A program made the translations under genes and the position numbers. Positions 51,106-63,378 of a stretch of DNA of 64,000 bases are shown in pieces (position 1 is the stretch's first letter; each line of letters opens with the position of its first letter). Location of the stretch: NCBI GenBank assembly GCA_034687125.1, contig JAQGBZ010000033.1, positions 186,001 to 250,000 of the forward strand. Direction: 5' to 3'. Below the pieces are notes generated by a model. The model was not told the origin of the DNA. It saw only the letters and a program-made list of their open reading frames with translations, and made no database searches. This DNA is from Neelides folsomi (lineage: Eukaryota; Arthropoda; Collembola; Neelipleona; Neelidae).

Positions 51106-51384
51106 ATGTCCATTTGGATATTGAGTGTATTCATGAGTTGTCTGTTGATATTAGTCGGATGGGTGGGCTTGGATGGGACTCATCATCTCCCTTCACTCGG
51201 CCCTTCAACAAAAGGGTCTCTCGTTAAACCAACACTAAAAGGTCGTAAACCGCTTACTTTCAATGATCTGTTGCGTCCCCCACGGGTCATGTGGAAGATG
51301 ATTCGGAAGCTATTAGGTTTCCCATTGAGGGGTATGTGGAAAATGAGCAACGAGATGATCCGGATGAAACGTAATGGAGTCTGA
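51106..51384 (+). CDS. Candidate small secreted basic peptide
   Basis: Frame of 92 codons from ATG 51106 to TGA. The first 20 residues, MSIWILSVFMSCLLILVGWV, look like a signal peptide; the rest is basic (KGSLVKPTLKGRKP, MIRMKRNGV) with a Gly-Arg-Lys that could be a dibasic/amidation site. The composition is locally richer in G+C than its surroundings. The opposite strand is also open over 51183-51467, so it may be chance. No family recognised. Confidence 0.3.
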   Translation: MSIWILSVFMSCLLILVGWVGLDGTHHLPSLGPSTKGSLVKPTLKGRKPLTFNDLLRPPRVMWKMIRKLLGFPLRGMWKMSNEMIRMKRNGV

Positions 51385-54300
51385 GGAAGACCCCGGCTTT
51401 GTTTCTGCCATACGATCTCATTCGGGGCACGGGACAGAAAAAAAAGAATAGGAAGCCTCAACAACATCGCTCACACCAAGGATTACCGCAATGTGGTCAA
51501 CAATTGAAAGAAATTGTTTTTTTCATACTACAGATACTACAACTTATTTTAACACAACTACTATCAGTATTTACCATACTACTCAATTACAATTAAAGTA
51601 TTTATGGTTAATTATGAAGGTAAATAAATGAGAACAAAGTTAAAAATCATTTACTTCAATCTTTATTGAATCTGTGAATCGTGAAGAAATGATAAACAGT
51701 CCGGACAAAACGACATGTCATCATTCGCTTGATCATTTCTCCTCGGTCTTCATTTATGTAATATTAATAAAAAATTACATGATAATTCATTGTCTTACTT
51801 TTTACAATGGTTTTTATATTTATAATATGTATTATTATATGAGTGTTCATCTCCGAAATATCCCAATAATTATTTATGTTTTGATGAAAAATGCTCACGA
51901 GCATTTGGCTCCCCTAAAGTTGTAAACACGTCATTTTTATATTCAATACACTCTTAACTACATTTATTCTCGCAAATCTCACTCGCAAAGTTTTAAAGCG
52001 CTTATCATTTAATAAAGAAACAAATGCTAGCACGAATGCAAGTAAGTATTAGTAAATACATAATGTAGGTATATGTATTGTATTTTACTACATAATTGTA
52101 GAGTAAGTATAATATGGTAAGTAATTTATAAATTATAAATATAATGTATTTATTGTTATTTCGTTAGTCGTACCTACAATAGTACTGTTAAATATAGCTA
52201 ACAATAAAAGTAACACAAAAGTAAAATTCAAATTCAAACAGTCAATCATGTTTAAAGATAGTATGATCAATAAGTGTGCTCGTTTAAAATGGTATAATTA
52301 TATTTAGTAAAACAAGCGAGAAGGAAAAAGAATCAGAAAATTAAAATTTCTAGGTATTTCATACCACTAGAAAGAAGCTTGAAAACAATCAAACTAAAAG
52401 CTTATGGCACTATCATTAATTTTTAAATTTCACAAGGTCAATAAATGTTAATACAATTTAAAATGTTTGGAACAAAAAAACACACACAAGTAATATCGGG
52501 AAAAGATGATTCATAAAATAATATATTATTAAGAAAATGGGTATTATAACTATTGAACTAAATACAATGAGCGAAAAATAATTATAGTTAGGTAATTATA
52601 ATAAATTACACAGTTTAAAGCTACAAAGTTGGATTTTATGAAAATAAAATTAATAAAAAGGTTTAACGGTTAAGTTAAAAACCTTAATTAATTACAATTA
52701 CTTAAAACCTGAGTAAGTTTGTAAAAAGTTATCAAAGAATACTCACCCAGTACAAATGTTTTGATATTTTGATTAGTAAATAAAAATGAAATCTTACTGT
52801 AATATATAAGATTCATACTCAAATATATAATTAAAATTAGGAAATATGTTTAAAATCGGGATCATAGGATTAAAATATCGAAAGGTTTAAGTATATATTT
52901 ATGTATAATATAGCCATACACTCTCTTGAATTTATTAAGCTTTATAATATTTTTAATTGTAATTTTAGAATAAGAATCGTTATGTCTTATTATTAGTGTC
53001 GAAGTCGCATGTAATAGTAAATATAGAAAGAACTGGAAAGAAGGATCACGCGTCCAAAATCACAGTTTCACCTCGTACTCTCAAATTAGTTGACAGTTCG
53101 AATACATAAAAAGGCATTCACTTGAACTCGAAAATATTACAAACTGGAGCGATTAGGAATTCGAGAACTTTAATCTCAAAATTAAAAAATATAGGAAGTT
53201 GAAACAAGGAAGAAACGTTAAACGTATGAATAAGGAAGCAATACAGCCTTATTAATAAAACATAATCTAAATTAATTTCCTAATTATCTTACAGCATTTA
53301 ACTTTTACTTCCAATACGCGCAATGATTATCAACGTTCTCTCATCATTTCTCCATTCATTTCCCATTCAAAGACTCGCAGTGATTATTTAATTATTATTG
53401 AAGAGTTACATTATCATTGAAGCAGTCATTAATGTAGCAAAATTATTATATGGTAGATACTTTAATTACTAGTTATAATATATTATTTATAACTAAAACT
53501 AAGTACCTATAATTATGTTACTTCATTACGAATATTTTATATTATTCAAGTCCATTATTCAATTAGGTAAGTTTAAATGTTCATCGCATTAAAGTCAAAA
53601 AACATTGTTATTATTCATAAAAATTAGAAAGAAATTAGTTGATTTTCATTATAAGGCCATATGTATTTTTATTTAAATGTTATATTATTAATTATTATAA
53701 TATTATATAATCACCTCAATTTTTGGTTATTTGCTTATTGTTAGATGTAAAGAATTGCGCAGTTTTTTGTCGAAATCCTTTTAGTCAAAATTTGATATCA
53801 ATACATATCAGAAGTTTGATTGATCTAAAAAATCCATAAAAAGAACGACAAGGTAAAATGTTGCGATTATAAATAACTAACTTTAAAACTAATAATTTCC
53901 CCGAAGATACATTATCACCTAAAGTACTAAACTACTTGCATTGATAATACCTTTATGCTATCAATTTTTAACCATCATGTTAAATGTTTTAAATGGAAAC
54001 TCATTTCCATTTTCAATTTTCCAATCTTGAATAATTGAATAGTAAATAGCATTATTTATAACATTAAATGAATTATTAATTCATTTTCAATGTTATTATA
54101 TGTAAAAGATAAACTTGAATTTACTTTGATTTTAAATATTTAAAGGTCGAGTTTTCTTCGCAAATACATATACCTTTTAGGATCCTTTGGAAGTACAATT
54201 CTCACAAAAGTATAAAATATACACGCCTAACACTATACGTATATAATCTAAAAATTAACTAGGTAAAAGCCACTCTCAAAATAATTGTCTAGTCAATTGA

Positions 54301-54496
54301 AATTCACTGCGAGTGAAATTTCAGTCTACAGTCTAATACATTACTAATAGTCTCCCAAATATGAGAAAATACGGATTATTTTATGGTGTTTGAACAAGAA
54401 CCAAGAATGGTGACATTAAGGAAGGAAATCTTGGAATACTTCTTTGAATCCATTTAAATATATTAAACATTATACATATCCCTAATTGGTCGATCC

Positions 54497-57400
54497 TCAA
54501 TTCACCATGAGGGTATGAGATTCAATGGGAGGTGAGGAATCATAGAGTGTATCAGTGTCTTGTGTTGGCTCCCCTTGCAATTGGCACTGGTTGCTTAATG
54601 TCCCCGCTCCACAGTCGCAAAAGAACCTACAAAGAATAATTCCCATATACGTATTACAAATAATCTAAACCTTCTGTTAAAAATAATTCACAAATATCTT
54701 GAAATCCAATTTAAAATTCAAATACCTGTCATGTCGGATAAATTCAATGTCATGTCCGGCATGGCAGGTCTTGATACAATTGACACAGATTGCATTCCGG
54801 TCCGTCGTGTTACACGTCCTGCAGCGGTAGAAATCGTGCATTGGGAAGCTCGTGTAAGAAGAGATCTTGTACAAACACTGGCCATTCGTTACAGCTTTTT
54901 CCACTGCATCCTGATTGTTGAATATCTTGTTCCCTGCAATGATAACCAGTCGTTCGTCTAAACCATTCGAAGAAAATCCAACATCATATTGACATAAATA
55001 ATGTTATTTTGTCAAATTGAAATTTTCTAATCACCTGTGCAGATGGGATGAACACCGGAAGCTAAACAAAGGCCACCAAATCGATTATTGAATATTTGAT
55101 TATTTTCAAGCGTTGCTGTTGCGTTGTTCGTTATTTCAACTCCGGCAGCCAAACCATCAAAAATACGATTTCGTCGAAGAACTGGATGACTTTGGGTTGA
55201 AATTAACACTCCAGCTTGTGCGTTCCGACAAATGTCATTTTCCTCCAAGATTCCCTTTCCTCCATTGAAGATGCAAATGCCTCCATCTCGACCATCGTAA
55301 ATTTTATTCCTTCGGAGTGTTGGATTCGAGTCGGTTTTAATCCATACACCAGCCATTGCATTGTCAAATATTTCATTATTCTCAAGGATTCCAAGACCTC
55401 CGTTGTACACCAAAACCCCTCCATTTTGCCCTCCCCAGATTTTATTCCCTCGTATCATAGGATTGCTGCCAGTTCTAAATTTTAAAAAAAAACAATTAAA
55501 ATGTTTTACCAATGAAATTGATCACAAGAAAATTGACTTGGAATTAATCGCTTAATGAAAGAAATACATTGATGTCAAAATACCTAATTTGGACTCCGGA
55601 ATATAAATGATTGAAAATGTCGTTATCCTCAAGCCTTCCATGGCCATTATCGTAAAAGTAGACTCCGACTTGTTTCCCCGAATGAATCCTATTTCTTCTT
55701 AAAACAGGTGTTGAACCAGTTGTAATCCAAACTCCAGCCAAAGAATTCGAATACACTTCATTTTCCTCGATGAGTCCTTGTCCTTTCTCATGGACGTAAA
55801 TTCCACCATGTTGCCCATGGTGGATTTTATTATGTCTGACAATTGGGTCACTATTGGTTCGGATTTGAATCCCAGCCAAGGCATTCCCTGTTAGCACATT
55901 AAAAATCTTGTTAAATGCTGTTGACATTTATGGGATTTATATAAACTGAGGATAAAAGAAGGAAATAAAAATAATTTTATATTCAATTAACGTATTTGTA
56001 TTTCATTTACCATAAATATTATTATGTTCGATGAGACCTCGTCCTTCTCCAAAGATGTAAACTCCACCTTGATGACCATTATAAATCTCGTTCCTTCGAA
56101 TCGTTGGATTTGAGTTGGAAGTGATCCAAACTCCCGCAAAGTTATTAGAATGAATCTTATTTTCAATGAATTGGCCTTGTCCGTTCTCATGAACGTAGAT
56201 TCCTCCAGTTTGCCCGTGGTGAATCTCACAGTGAACGACAGTAGGATTCGCTCCTGCCTTCACTTCAAATCCGGCGATGCGATTATTATGAATGTCATTC
56301 GCTTCAAAGTATCCCTGTGAAATCCAAAAATCCAAATGAAATTCTGCTAAAACAAAAAATAGTATTCCAATTCTATTGAAAATTTGGAGCTGACCAAGCC
56401 ATTTTCAAATGTGAAAATCCCAACGTCTCTTCCATGGTGTATATGATTCCTTCTCATAATGGGATTGGCAAAATTCTTGACCCAAATTCCAGCTAGTGCA
56501 TTCCGACTGATTTCATTATCTTCATAGGTTCCATGGGCATAATCAGTCACATAGAGCCCAACGTTCTCACAATCACTGATATCGCAAAATCTTATCGATG
56601 GTTCCGCTCCGGTCCCATTCACACATACAGCTGCTCCAACTAAAAAGTGACGTTTCCATTGTATTATGTAGATTTACAATTCAAAATATCATTTTACGCA
56701 ATTTGTGTCAAAGTCAAGGAATTTTCTTCTGCCAGAATTATCAAATGGAATTTTATAATGATAAAAGATGTATAACCTGCTGAAAGACTCCTAATGATGC
56801 AATGATCAACGGTTGGTGAACTATTGTCTTTAACTTCTAAACAATAGTGCTTGTGATGTGGTGCATTTGATCCTCCAACAACGTCGGGGGCAAATCTTAA
56901 TGTCACATAGCCTAAGTACGCGTGTTGAGCCCCTTCAACGAACATTACAGTTGAGTCGCGATCCGTCTCTAATATGATATTTTCAGCCATATTCCCCGGA
57001 GCAGCTCCAATTATCTAAAACATTAAAATACATAAGTAAAACATAATTTTATGCTATATAAAAATGATATAGGATTTTTAATGCAAAAATTGTAACTCAC
57101 TTCTGCATTGTTGTCGATTATGAGGACTTCTCCAACATATTTATTGGCATGGACGAAGATGAGAGGCGAGTCTCCGCCGAGGCTAAGGGCAGATTGTATC
57201 GTATCGACACACAATATATTTCTTCCGGAAACAGAATCCAAATAAAACTCTTGGAATCCCTTTCTCACATGGATTCCTCGAGCAAGCTGCTTGAACGATT
57301 CTTTCCAAGGATTTTCGAATTCACACTCGTCACATCCTACGAGTTCGAATTTTCCTGGTCCTTGCCGGAACAGAGGGAGATCGTATTCAAACAATCGTTG

Positions 57401-58748
57401 AAATATAGTTTTCCTAAAAATCCATTACACATATAATAATGAACTATAAAATTATTGAATTAAATTCCAATAATGAATAAATAACAATTTCGTAAAATCT
57501 TACCACAGCTTGCAATCGTTGGCAATACTGTGAAATCTCTTACAAACTTGAGCCATTCTACACAAGTCCTTCTCTTTTAAATAACTAAATATTGTCAACA
57601 ACACTTCATCTGGTAGCTCGTACTGAAGATATTGCGCTGCACAGTTACTTGAAAACCCTTAAAATTAAATTATAATATTAATTAATATATTTTCTAAACA
57701 AGCCCTTAAAAAATAACACTAAAACGTTACAAAAACAAAACACGTTCCTAGTTATTTAATAAAAATGGAGCTTACCTTCGGTAGCAGAGAAAGTTGATCG
57801 CCTGGGCCTCTTTCTGGAAGCGGCTGTTGTTGGGAGGGAGCTGCTCGTTGCAGGTGCCGGGGAGGGGAGTGCCCCAGAAAATCCGGGAGGCGGAGAGGCG
57901 GGTGAGGCAGGGAGGAACATTGGACTCGCAGCTTCTGGGCTTTTTCTCCTCAGGTCATACGGGGCCTGATGGCACGAAGATCCACAAAGACTTTGAGCAG
58001 CGGAGGCGGCTGCGGCCGGTGCAACCGGCGGAAGAGCCGAGGAACTCTGCAGCCCCACTGATGGGGAACTGGAAGCATTGGAAGATCCCGGGTCATTGCT
58101 ATCGATAAAAGCAATTAGCCGGATGGAAGGGGCTTGAACACATCCAAGCGACTCGTCTGAGACTTCTGAAAAAAATTTGAAAAAACTCAGAAACTATAAA
58201 AATTTTCAACATGGATTACCATTAATTGTGCAATAAACAAAGAACTTTCTAAATCTCAAAATCAAGCTCAAAATAATTCTTACAAAATTATCCACTAAGC
58301 CCAATAGAATTTAGTCTGATATATAGCATTACATATAAAGTTACAAAATTTAATAGTTAATCCTGTTTTGTCCATTACAACGTTGGAAGTTAAAGTTCAT
58401 GGTCACTCGTCTAATTTTTGTTTAATGCGTTCTTAATGAAAATAGCTAAGAATTTCCTTTACAATCCTAATAGTCTCCAAAAAGTATATAAACGATCTTA
58501 TTACATTTAACTATAATATCAATCTAATTAAAATGTAAATTGAATTATTATTGTTTGATAATATTTAAAAAAGAACAAGGAGTGGAGAGAAAGGAAGGTT
58601 ATTCATGTAAGGGTAAATGGTGTTTTGGAAAGTGGTGGTTACCAGGATTGGAGTTGGAGGGTATGGACCTTGAAGAAATCCCGGATCTTCGGATGACCCT
58701 CCTCTTTGACCTCCTCGACCTGGAGGAGGACACAGAGGCACTCGGCAT
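54497..58748 (-). CDS. FBXO11: F-box only protein 11, eleven exons
   Basis: Substrate receptor of an SCF (SKP1-CUL1-F-box) ubiquitin ligase, known to target BCL6 and CDT2. About 980 residues. Exon 1 (58643-58748) begins [17 protein letters not shown] and exon 2 (57776-58165) is Pro/Ala/Ser-rich with the conserved APYDLRRKS and RKRPRR. Exon 3 carries the F-box ([20 protein letters not shown]). Then come [12 protein letters not shown] and a long array of PbH1/CASH beta-helix repeats at 55027-56990, e.g. [19 protein letters not shown] and [11 protein letters not shown], nearly identical to human.The C-terminus has a UBR-type zinc finger ([30 protein letters not shown]) and ends [18 protein letters not shown]. 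The first exon is inferred only from splice phase and a basic Ser/Arg composition like the human start. Confidence 0.96.
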
Positions 58749-59623
58749 CGTCAGGGAGGAGAGGAGATTGCGAAGAGAGAACGGCCCCTACTAGCAGCCA
58801 TTTCCGAGAAGGTGCAGAACGCAGCTGCAATCATTGCATCTGTCAGCTGGCCCCACAACAATAGTGGATGGGGAAAAGTCTGTCAGGGGACCAGCGATCA
58901 CTTCCCCATCTCACGTCAAAAGAACCCAAGATACAAAATACACATCCCTCAACCAAACAAACGTTTATTCCTTACAAGGAAGGATTCCCTAAAAGCCTTA
59001 TAAATTAGATTCATTTTCATTACCTTGATTAACGTAATAATTACGTTAATCAATTATTGTAATTTAAGATTAAAGCCAATTAAATTATTTAATTGTCATT
59101 GAATAATAAAGGGTAACAATAAGTTTCACAGATTTATGTTGTAAATGAAATGTTATGTGCTTTTATGGTATAAAAGGGAAGCCTCCAACTTTGTGTTCCG
59201 CGAGTTTTTAAATATTTAATTAGACAAAATATTACATTTGGAAGTAACATATAAGGTTAATTAACTCGGTAAGTTTAAGGTTAAAATAAAATTTAAAATA
59301 AAGTTTTATTTAGAATATTTTTTACATTTGTGTTTTATACTAGTAAGATAATTTGAAATGTTTATTTAAATGGCTCTGCCAATTTCACCAATTGTAATTA
59401 TATCAGTATATGGTAGAAAGTAGAATGAAAAGAAATGTTAAAACTTATAAAATTAAAAAATACTGAAATAAGATCTTAAATCTTAAAAGTATTGAAATGA
59501 CTGGATGTGTTAATAAAAAAAACTATAATCTAAAATATTAAATTATTAGGTAAATAATGGAATTTGAGTATTATAGTGTTAAAAGGTAATGTGAGTAGTA
59601 GCCTGTTAAAGTTGTTCCACGGT
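58749..59623. other. Intergenic region between FBXO11 and MLH1
   Basis: The part next to FBXO11 (to about 58960) is G+C-richer and probably promoter or 5' untranslated. Then AT-rich sequence with a 29 bp palindrome. No coding seen; the MLH1 stop lies at the far end. Confidence 0.5.
59025..59053. repeat. Near-perfect 29 bp palindrome
   Basis: Two 14-base arms (TTGATTAACGTAAT and its exact complement) around a single central A. It contains ATTACGTTAAT-type sequence on both strands. It lies 277 bp upstream of the FBXO11 start codon. Confidence 0.95.
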
Positions 59624-62600
59624 TTAACATCGTTCAAACACTTTGTAGAGTTCAGGTAAATCTGTGAGTCGAATAAAGGTTGAATCTCCAACAAAACAAC
59701 TTGGAGGAATTAAGCCTTTTCGAAATTCAGGATACAAGATGTGTTCAATGGTCCATCCCCAGCTTTTACCATTCTATTTTTTTTATTAAAATTGTTAATT
59801 CTAATTTAACTTCATTTATATTGCTTGATTTGGTTTAATTTGTCAAACATACCTCACTGATTTCTGAGAGAGATTCACGATCTCCTTTTTGGACACTATA
59901 AAACAATGACAAATAATGGCATAAAGATGTGAAACAAACCATTTCACTTGACCAATCAACATCCTTATACATGTCCAAAAGTAGATCTCCAAGGTATGTG
60001 AAATCAGGTACATAATTATCTGTAATCCATGAAAATATAAGTATATTATTCATAAAATCAAAATTGAATATGTAATAGTTTAGGTAGTAGAGTAAACAAA
60101 AAGGACTTAATCAAAATATCTCTTTTGAGGAATGGTGGTCTTTTACTCTTACCAATAACAAGTGGCAAAGTTAGAATTGTTCCATCGGGAGAGATGCTGA
60201 AGCTAAAGTAATCTTTAAGCATCGCACGTTTCTTCAAAAGGAAGTTTTGAACTTCTTGTGATTTCTTAGTTTTCTCCTCTTCAGTTCCTTCCTTCAAATG
60301 TGAGTGGACAACATCGGAAATGGTGAAAGGCTCTTCGTTCTTAAATACAAATTAAACTTTTATTATTACATTCTATGGTTTAATATTAAAATTACTTGTT
60401 TATAAGCGTTCTTACAGTAAAATTCATAATTCCAAAATTTCCGAAATCCTTTATAATTTTCTGGTAGAAGAATTCAGCTCTATTAAAAATAAAATTAGAC
60501 ATTTTAACCTAAAAAATGACTATAGTGTATCCGATAATTGTAACATTGAGTCCATTTATACACTTAATTGTCGCTTAACATTATATAATTTACACTATTA
60601 ATACTTTTATTAATTACTAATATAATTGTAATTTTCATACGAAATATTGCAGTTATTGACGAGATAGAGTCTGGAATCATCTTGAATGACACTCAATTTT
60701 TTGTCGACGCAGCCAACAAACACGAAATTCTTAACAACACTTGTTAATTCCGTATGACCTTCTTTTACGATCTTTTCTCGAAGCAACACCAGACTTTTTA
60801 ATTTCATTTCTCGTCTTTATTGAAAAATGTCAATTACATATTATTCATTACTTATGCAATCATTATCGAATTATCGATTTTATAATGATGAAATTTTCTA
60901 AATAAAATTATTTAATGTTGAAAATAAAAGGTAACCTTTTGGGAGTTTGGGGATTTTCCTGGCCATTTAAATCCACTGGCATAAGAGAGGAATTTCCCAA
61001 TGAGCTATCATCCAAATTTCTTTCCTTTGAGACAACATTGTTGAGGGCAAAAGCTTTTGGATCGTTAGGTTCCTTCCCGTTTAGATCTGCTCCGAAATTT
61101 AAGAAAAATTTGTCGAGCTTTTGGTCTGAAGGGCAAGTTCGAATAACATTCTTTGGTTGCATCCCAGAAGAACCTTCTCCTTCTTCGACTGGAGTCTTCT
61201 TTTTAGTTATCGCTTGCTCCGCAACGGTGGTGTTTGGTAAAAGTGACTATCATATACGAAATAGAGTTAAATATTATAACACTCTAAATTAGATTATATA
61301 ATAAAAATAATGATAATTTCAATTATGGCTATCTTTAAACTTACACGTAGGAGAAAAGTCCTTGAGTTGTTCGAAGCAAGAAGAGTCTTTTCAACTTCTT
61401 TGGCCAACGTTTCAATGATGTGAGCTTCATATAAGAAATGAACTTCATGTTTTGTTGGATGAACATTTACGTCCAGATTTATTGGGTTCATCTCAAGACT
61501 CATGTAAACGAATGGATCTGATTTCTTCGGCAAGTACAGAGAGTACAATGTGTCAAGTGCCTTTTTCAGTGCTGAAATGAATATAAAAAATACCAATCCT
61601 TTTACCCTAGGACTTATTTTTAGAGTAAAATTTTTTAGTCAATTAGGATATAACTAAAAAATTATTTAATTAAGGCTAACTCACCACGAGATTCGACAAG
61701 ACGATGATTAATAAAAAGAAGAAATTTTCCTTTTTTCATGGAGTAGTTTACATTGGATATGAAACCTTTCGCTTCGAAATACACATCTTTATAATTCAAT
61801 TCCAAAAGCTCTCTAAAAATAATATATTAAATTAGTTAATCTTTTTTGATAAATATACACAAAACTAACTAAATGTAAGTAGGTATATATTTAGTCAATC
61901 CTCACCGAGAAACCCCTGATGAATACAATAGTTTGATGTTCTCTAAAACTGTTGAATTTGATGGGGTTCGAATTTCAATTCTGTTGTCATTTAACTTTTT
62001 GCATGTAAATCCAACAGAAGCATTATGAATGGAGTATTGAGAAACGATATCAAGAATCTTTTTGTATTCTTCTGATTCGTTCTTTAAGGCTTTTTTTCTT
62101 GCTTCCATGTTATAAAAGAGATCCTCAATTGTGATGATCGTACCGTCTCGTCCGGCCATCATCTTGGGTTCCCCAATCATTTGACCATTTCGGTACTCGG
62201 CTTTCTGAGCGCATCTGTCGATACTCGTCTTCGTCGTGACGGTGAGATGAGCAACATGTGAGATTGAGGCAAGAGCTTCACCTCTGAAACCATACGTAGT
62301 CATCTTAGAGAGATCATCAAAGGTCTTCAATTTGCTTGTGGTGAAACGCTCGCAGAGGATTGGCAAATCTTGGGATCGAATTCCACTACCATCATCTTGA
62401 ATTTGAAGAAGTGACATTCCCCCACCATTTACAGTCACTTGGATGTTCTTTGCTCCGGCATCAAGACTAAACATTAAAAGAGAAATAAATGTAAAAATGA
62501 CTATGGTTTATTAAAATAATATTGTATTTTTCAATGAATATAAATATACAACAAAAATATTTTATTATAATAGCAATGTAATTGTTAATTTTTTGATTAT

Positions 62601-62757
62601 TTGTTATTCAATTTAACTTCTATTAAAAGATAATATTATGTCTTTACCTGTTCTCAATAAGTTCTTTTAAGGCATTAAATGGCCTTTGAACGACTTCACC
62701 AGCAGCAATTCGATTGACAACCACCTCGTCAAGTTTTAAAATTGGTCTTGGCTCCAT
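59624..62757 (-). CDS. MLH1: DNA mismatch repair protein MLH1, ten exons
   Basis: GHKL ATPase that pairs with PMS2-type partners to form MutL-alpha and nick the strand at mismatches; nuclear. Ten exons, exon 1 62648-62757 and exon 2 61906-62466, give about 690 residues (human 756). ATPase motifs are intact: [25 protein letters not shown] (catalytic Glu, Mg-binding Asn), [15 protein letters not shown] and [29 protein letters not shown] closes the N-terminal region. The C-terminal dimerisation domain includes [27 protein letters not shown] and [12 protein letters not shown], and ends with the conserved KVFERC. The disordered linker is about 60 residues shorter than in human and begins at the exon starting [14 protein letters not shown]1-type identity rather than PMS1/2 follows from the FERC ending. 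The N-terminus begins [11 protein letters not shown]; the first ATG after an acceptor-like site was taken. Confidence 0.96.
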
Positions 62758-63378
62758 TGTACCTTTGTTCACGATGAACCTATAATTTAAAATTGTTCTA
62801 TCAAAAAAGAAAATAATGCACCAGAAAGAGACTTGTGAATTTAACGAAAATACAATAATATAAATTTTATTTATTAATTCTTATAATAAATGTTTGGAAC
62901 ACTTACAATCAGAAGATATAAATCTCTTTCAACTACTATGTATAATGTTAACTACGATATAAATAATATTAGGATTATTTTAATAAAAACATTAAACTTA
63001 ATGTTTACACGTGGGGATGTGGATTGTCTTGTTGACTTCCATTCCCATTCGCACTCACTCGCATACGCACACTGATACTGATTCAGAGGTTGGAATAGAA
63101 AGCAAAGAGAAAACCGGTCACTTCGCGCTTCATAGTCTCATAATAGTTCGATATTCAATTCCAGCCTGCATATCCGCACTTTAATGGTTAAACCCACAAT
63201 TAAGCATGCTGATGATTTGATGACTGATGAATTGACGATTGATGAAGCTCAGTTTAATATGCTTAGGTAAATATTCAATTTATCCAATTGTGATTACTTT
63301 ATATTAAATAAAATTACACATGCTAATAAAATTAAATGATAATAAATACTTTATTAAATTACTGTCAAATATAAAAAA
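62758..63378. other. Short intergenic region between MLH1 and DDX23
   Basis: Mostly AT-rich, with a G+C-richer patch at about 63000-63130 that fits the MLH1 promoter. A 28-codon plus-strand frame at 63185-63269 ends at a GTAAATA donor-like site but has no partner exon; not called. Confidence 0.5.

Larger units (their letters stand above)
49461..54496. other. 5 kb AT-rich region beyond the homeobox gene
   Basis: No conserved gene was seen. It holds one candidate short secreted-peptide frame (51106-51384), an 11-mer tandem duplication (50482-50503) and otherwise very AT-rich sequence, especially 51960-54300. Lying upstream of the homeobox gene and downstream of FBXO11, it could hold homeobox enhancers; that is inference. 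Confidence 0.5.

Noticed and set aside
51183-51467. 94-codon minus-strand frame over the candidate peptide gene
   Set aside because: No start context, no family match; taken as a shadow, although it lowers confidence in the plus-strand frame.
63185-63269. Short plus-strand first exon between MLH1 and DDX23
   Set aside because: 28 codons and a donor-like site, but no following exon on the plus strand before DDX23.
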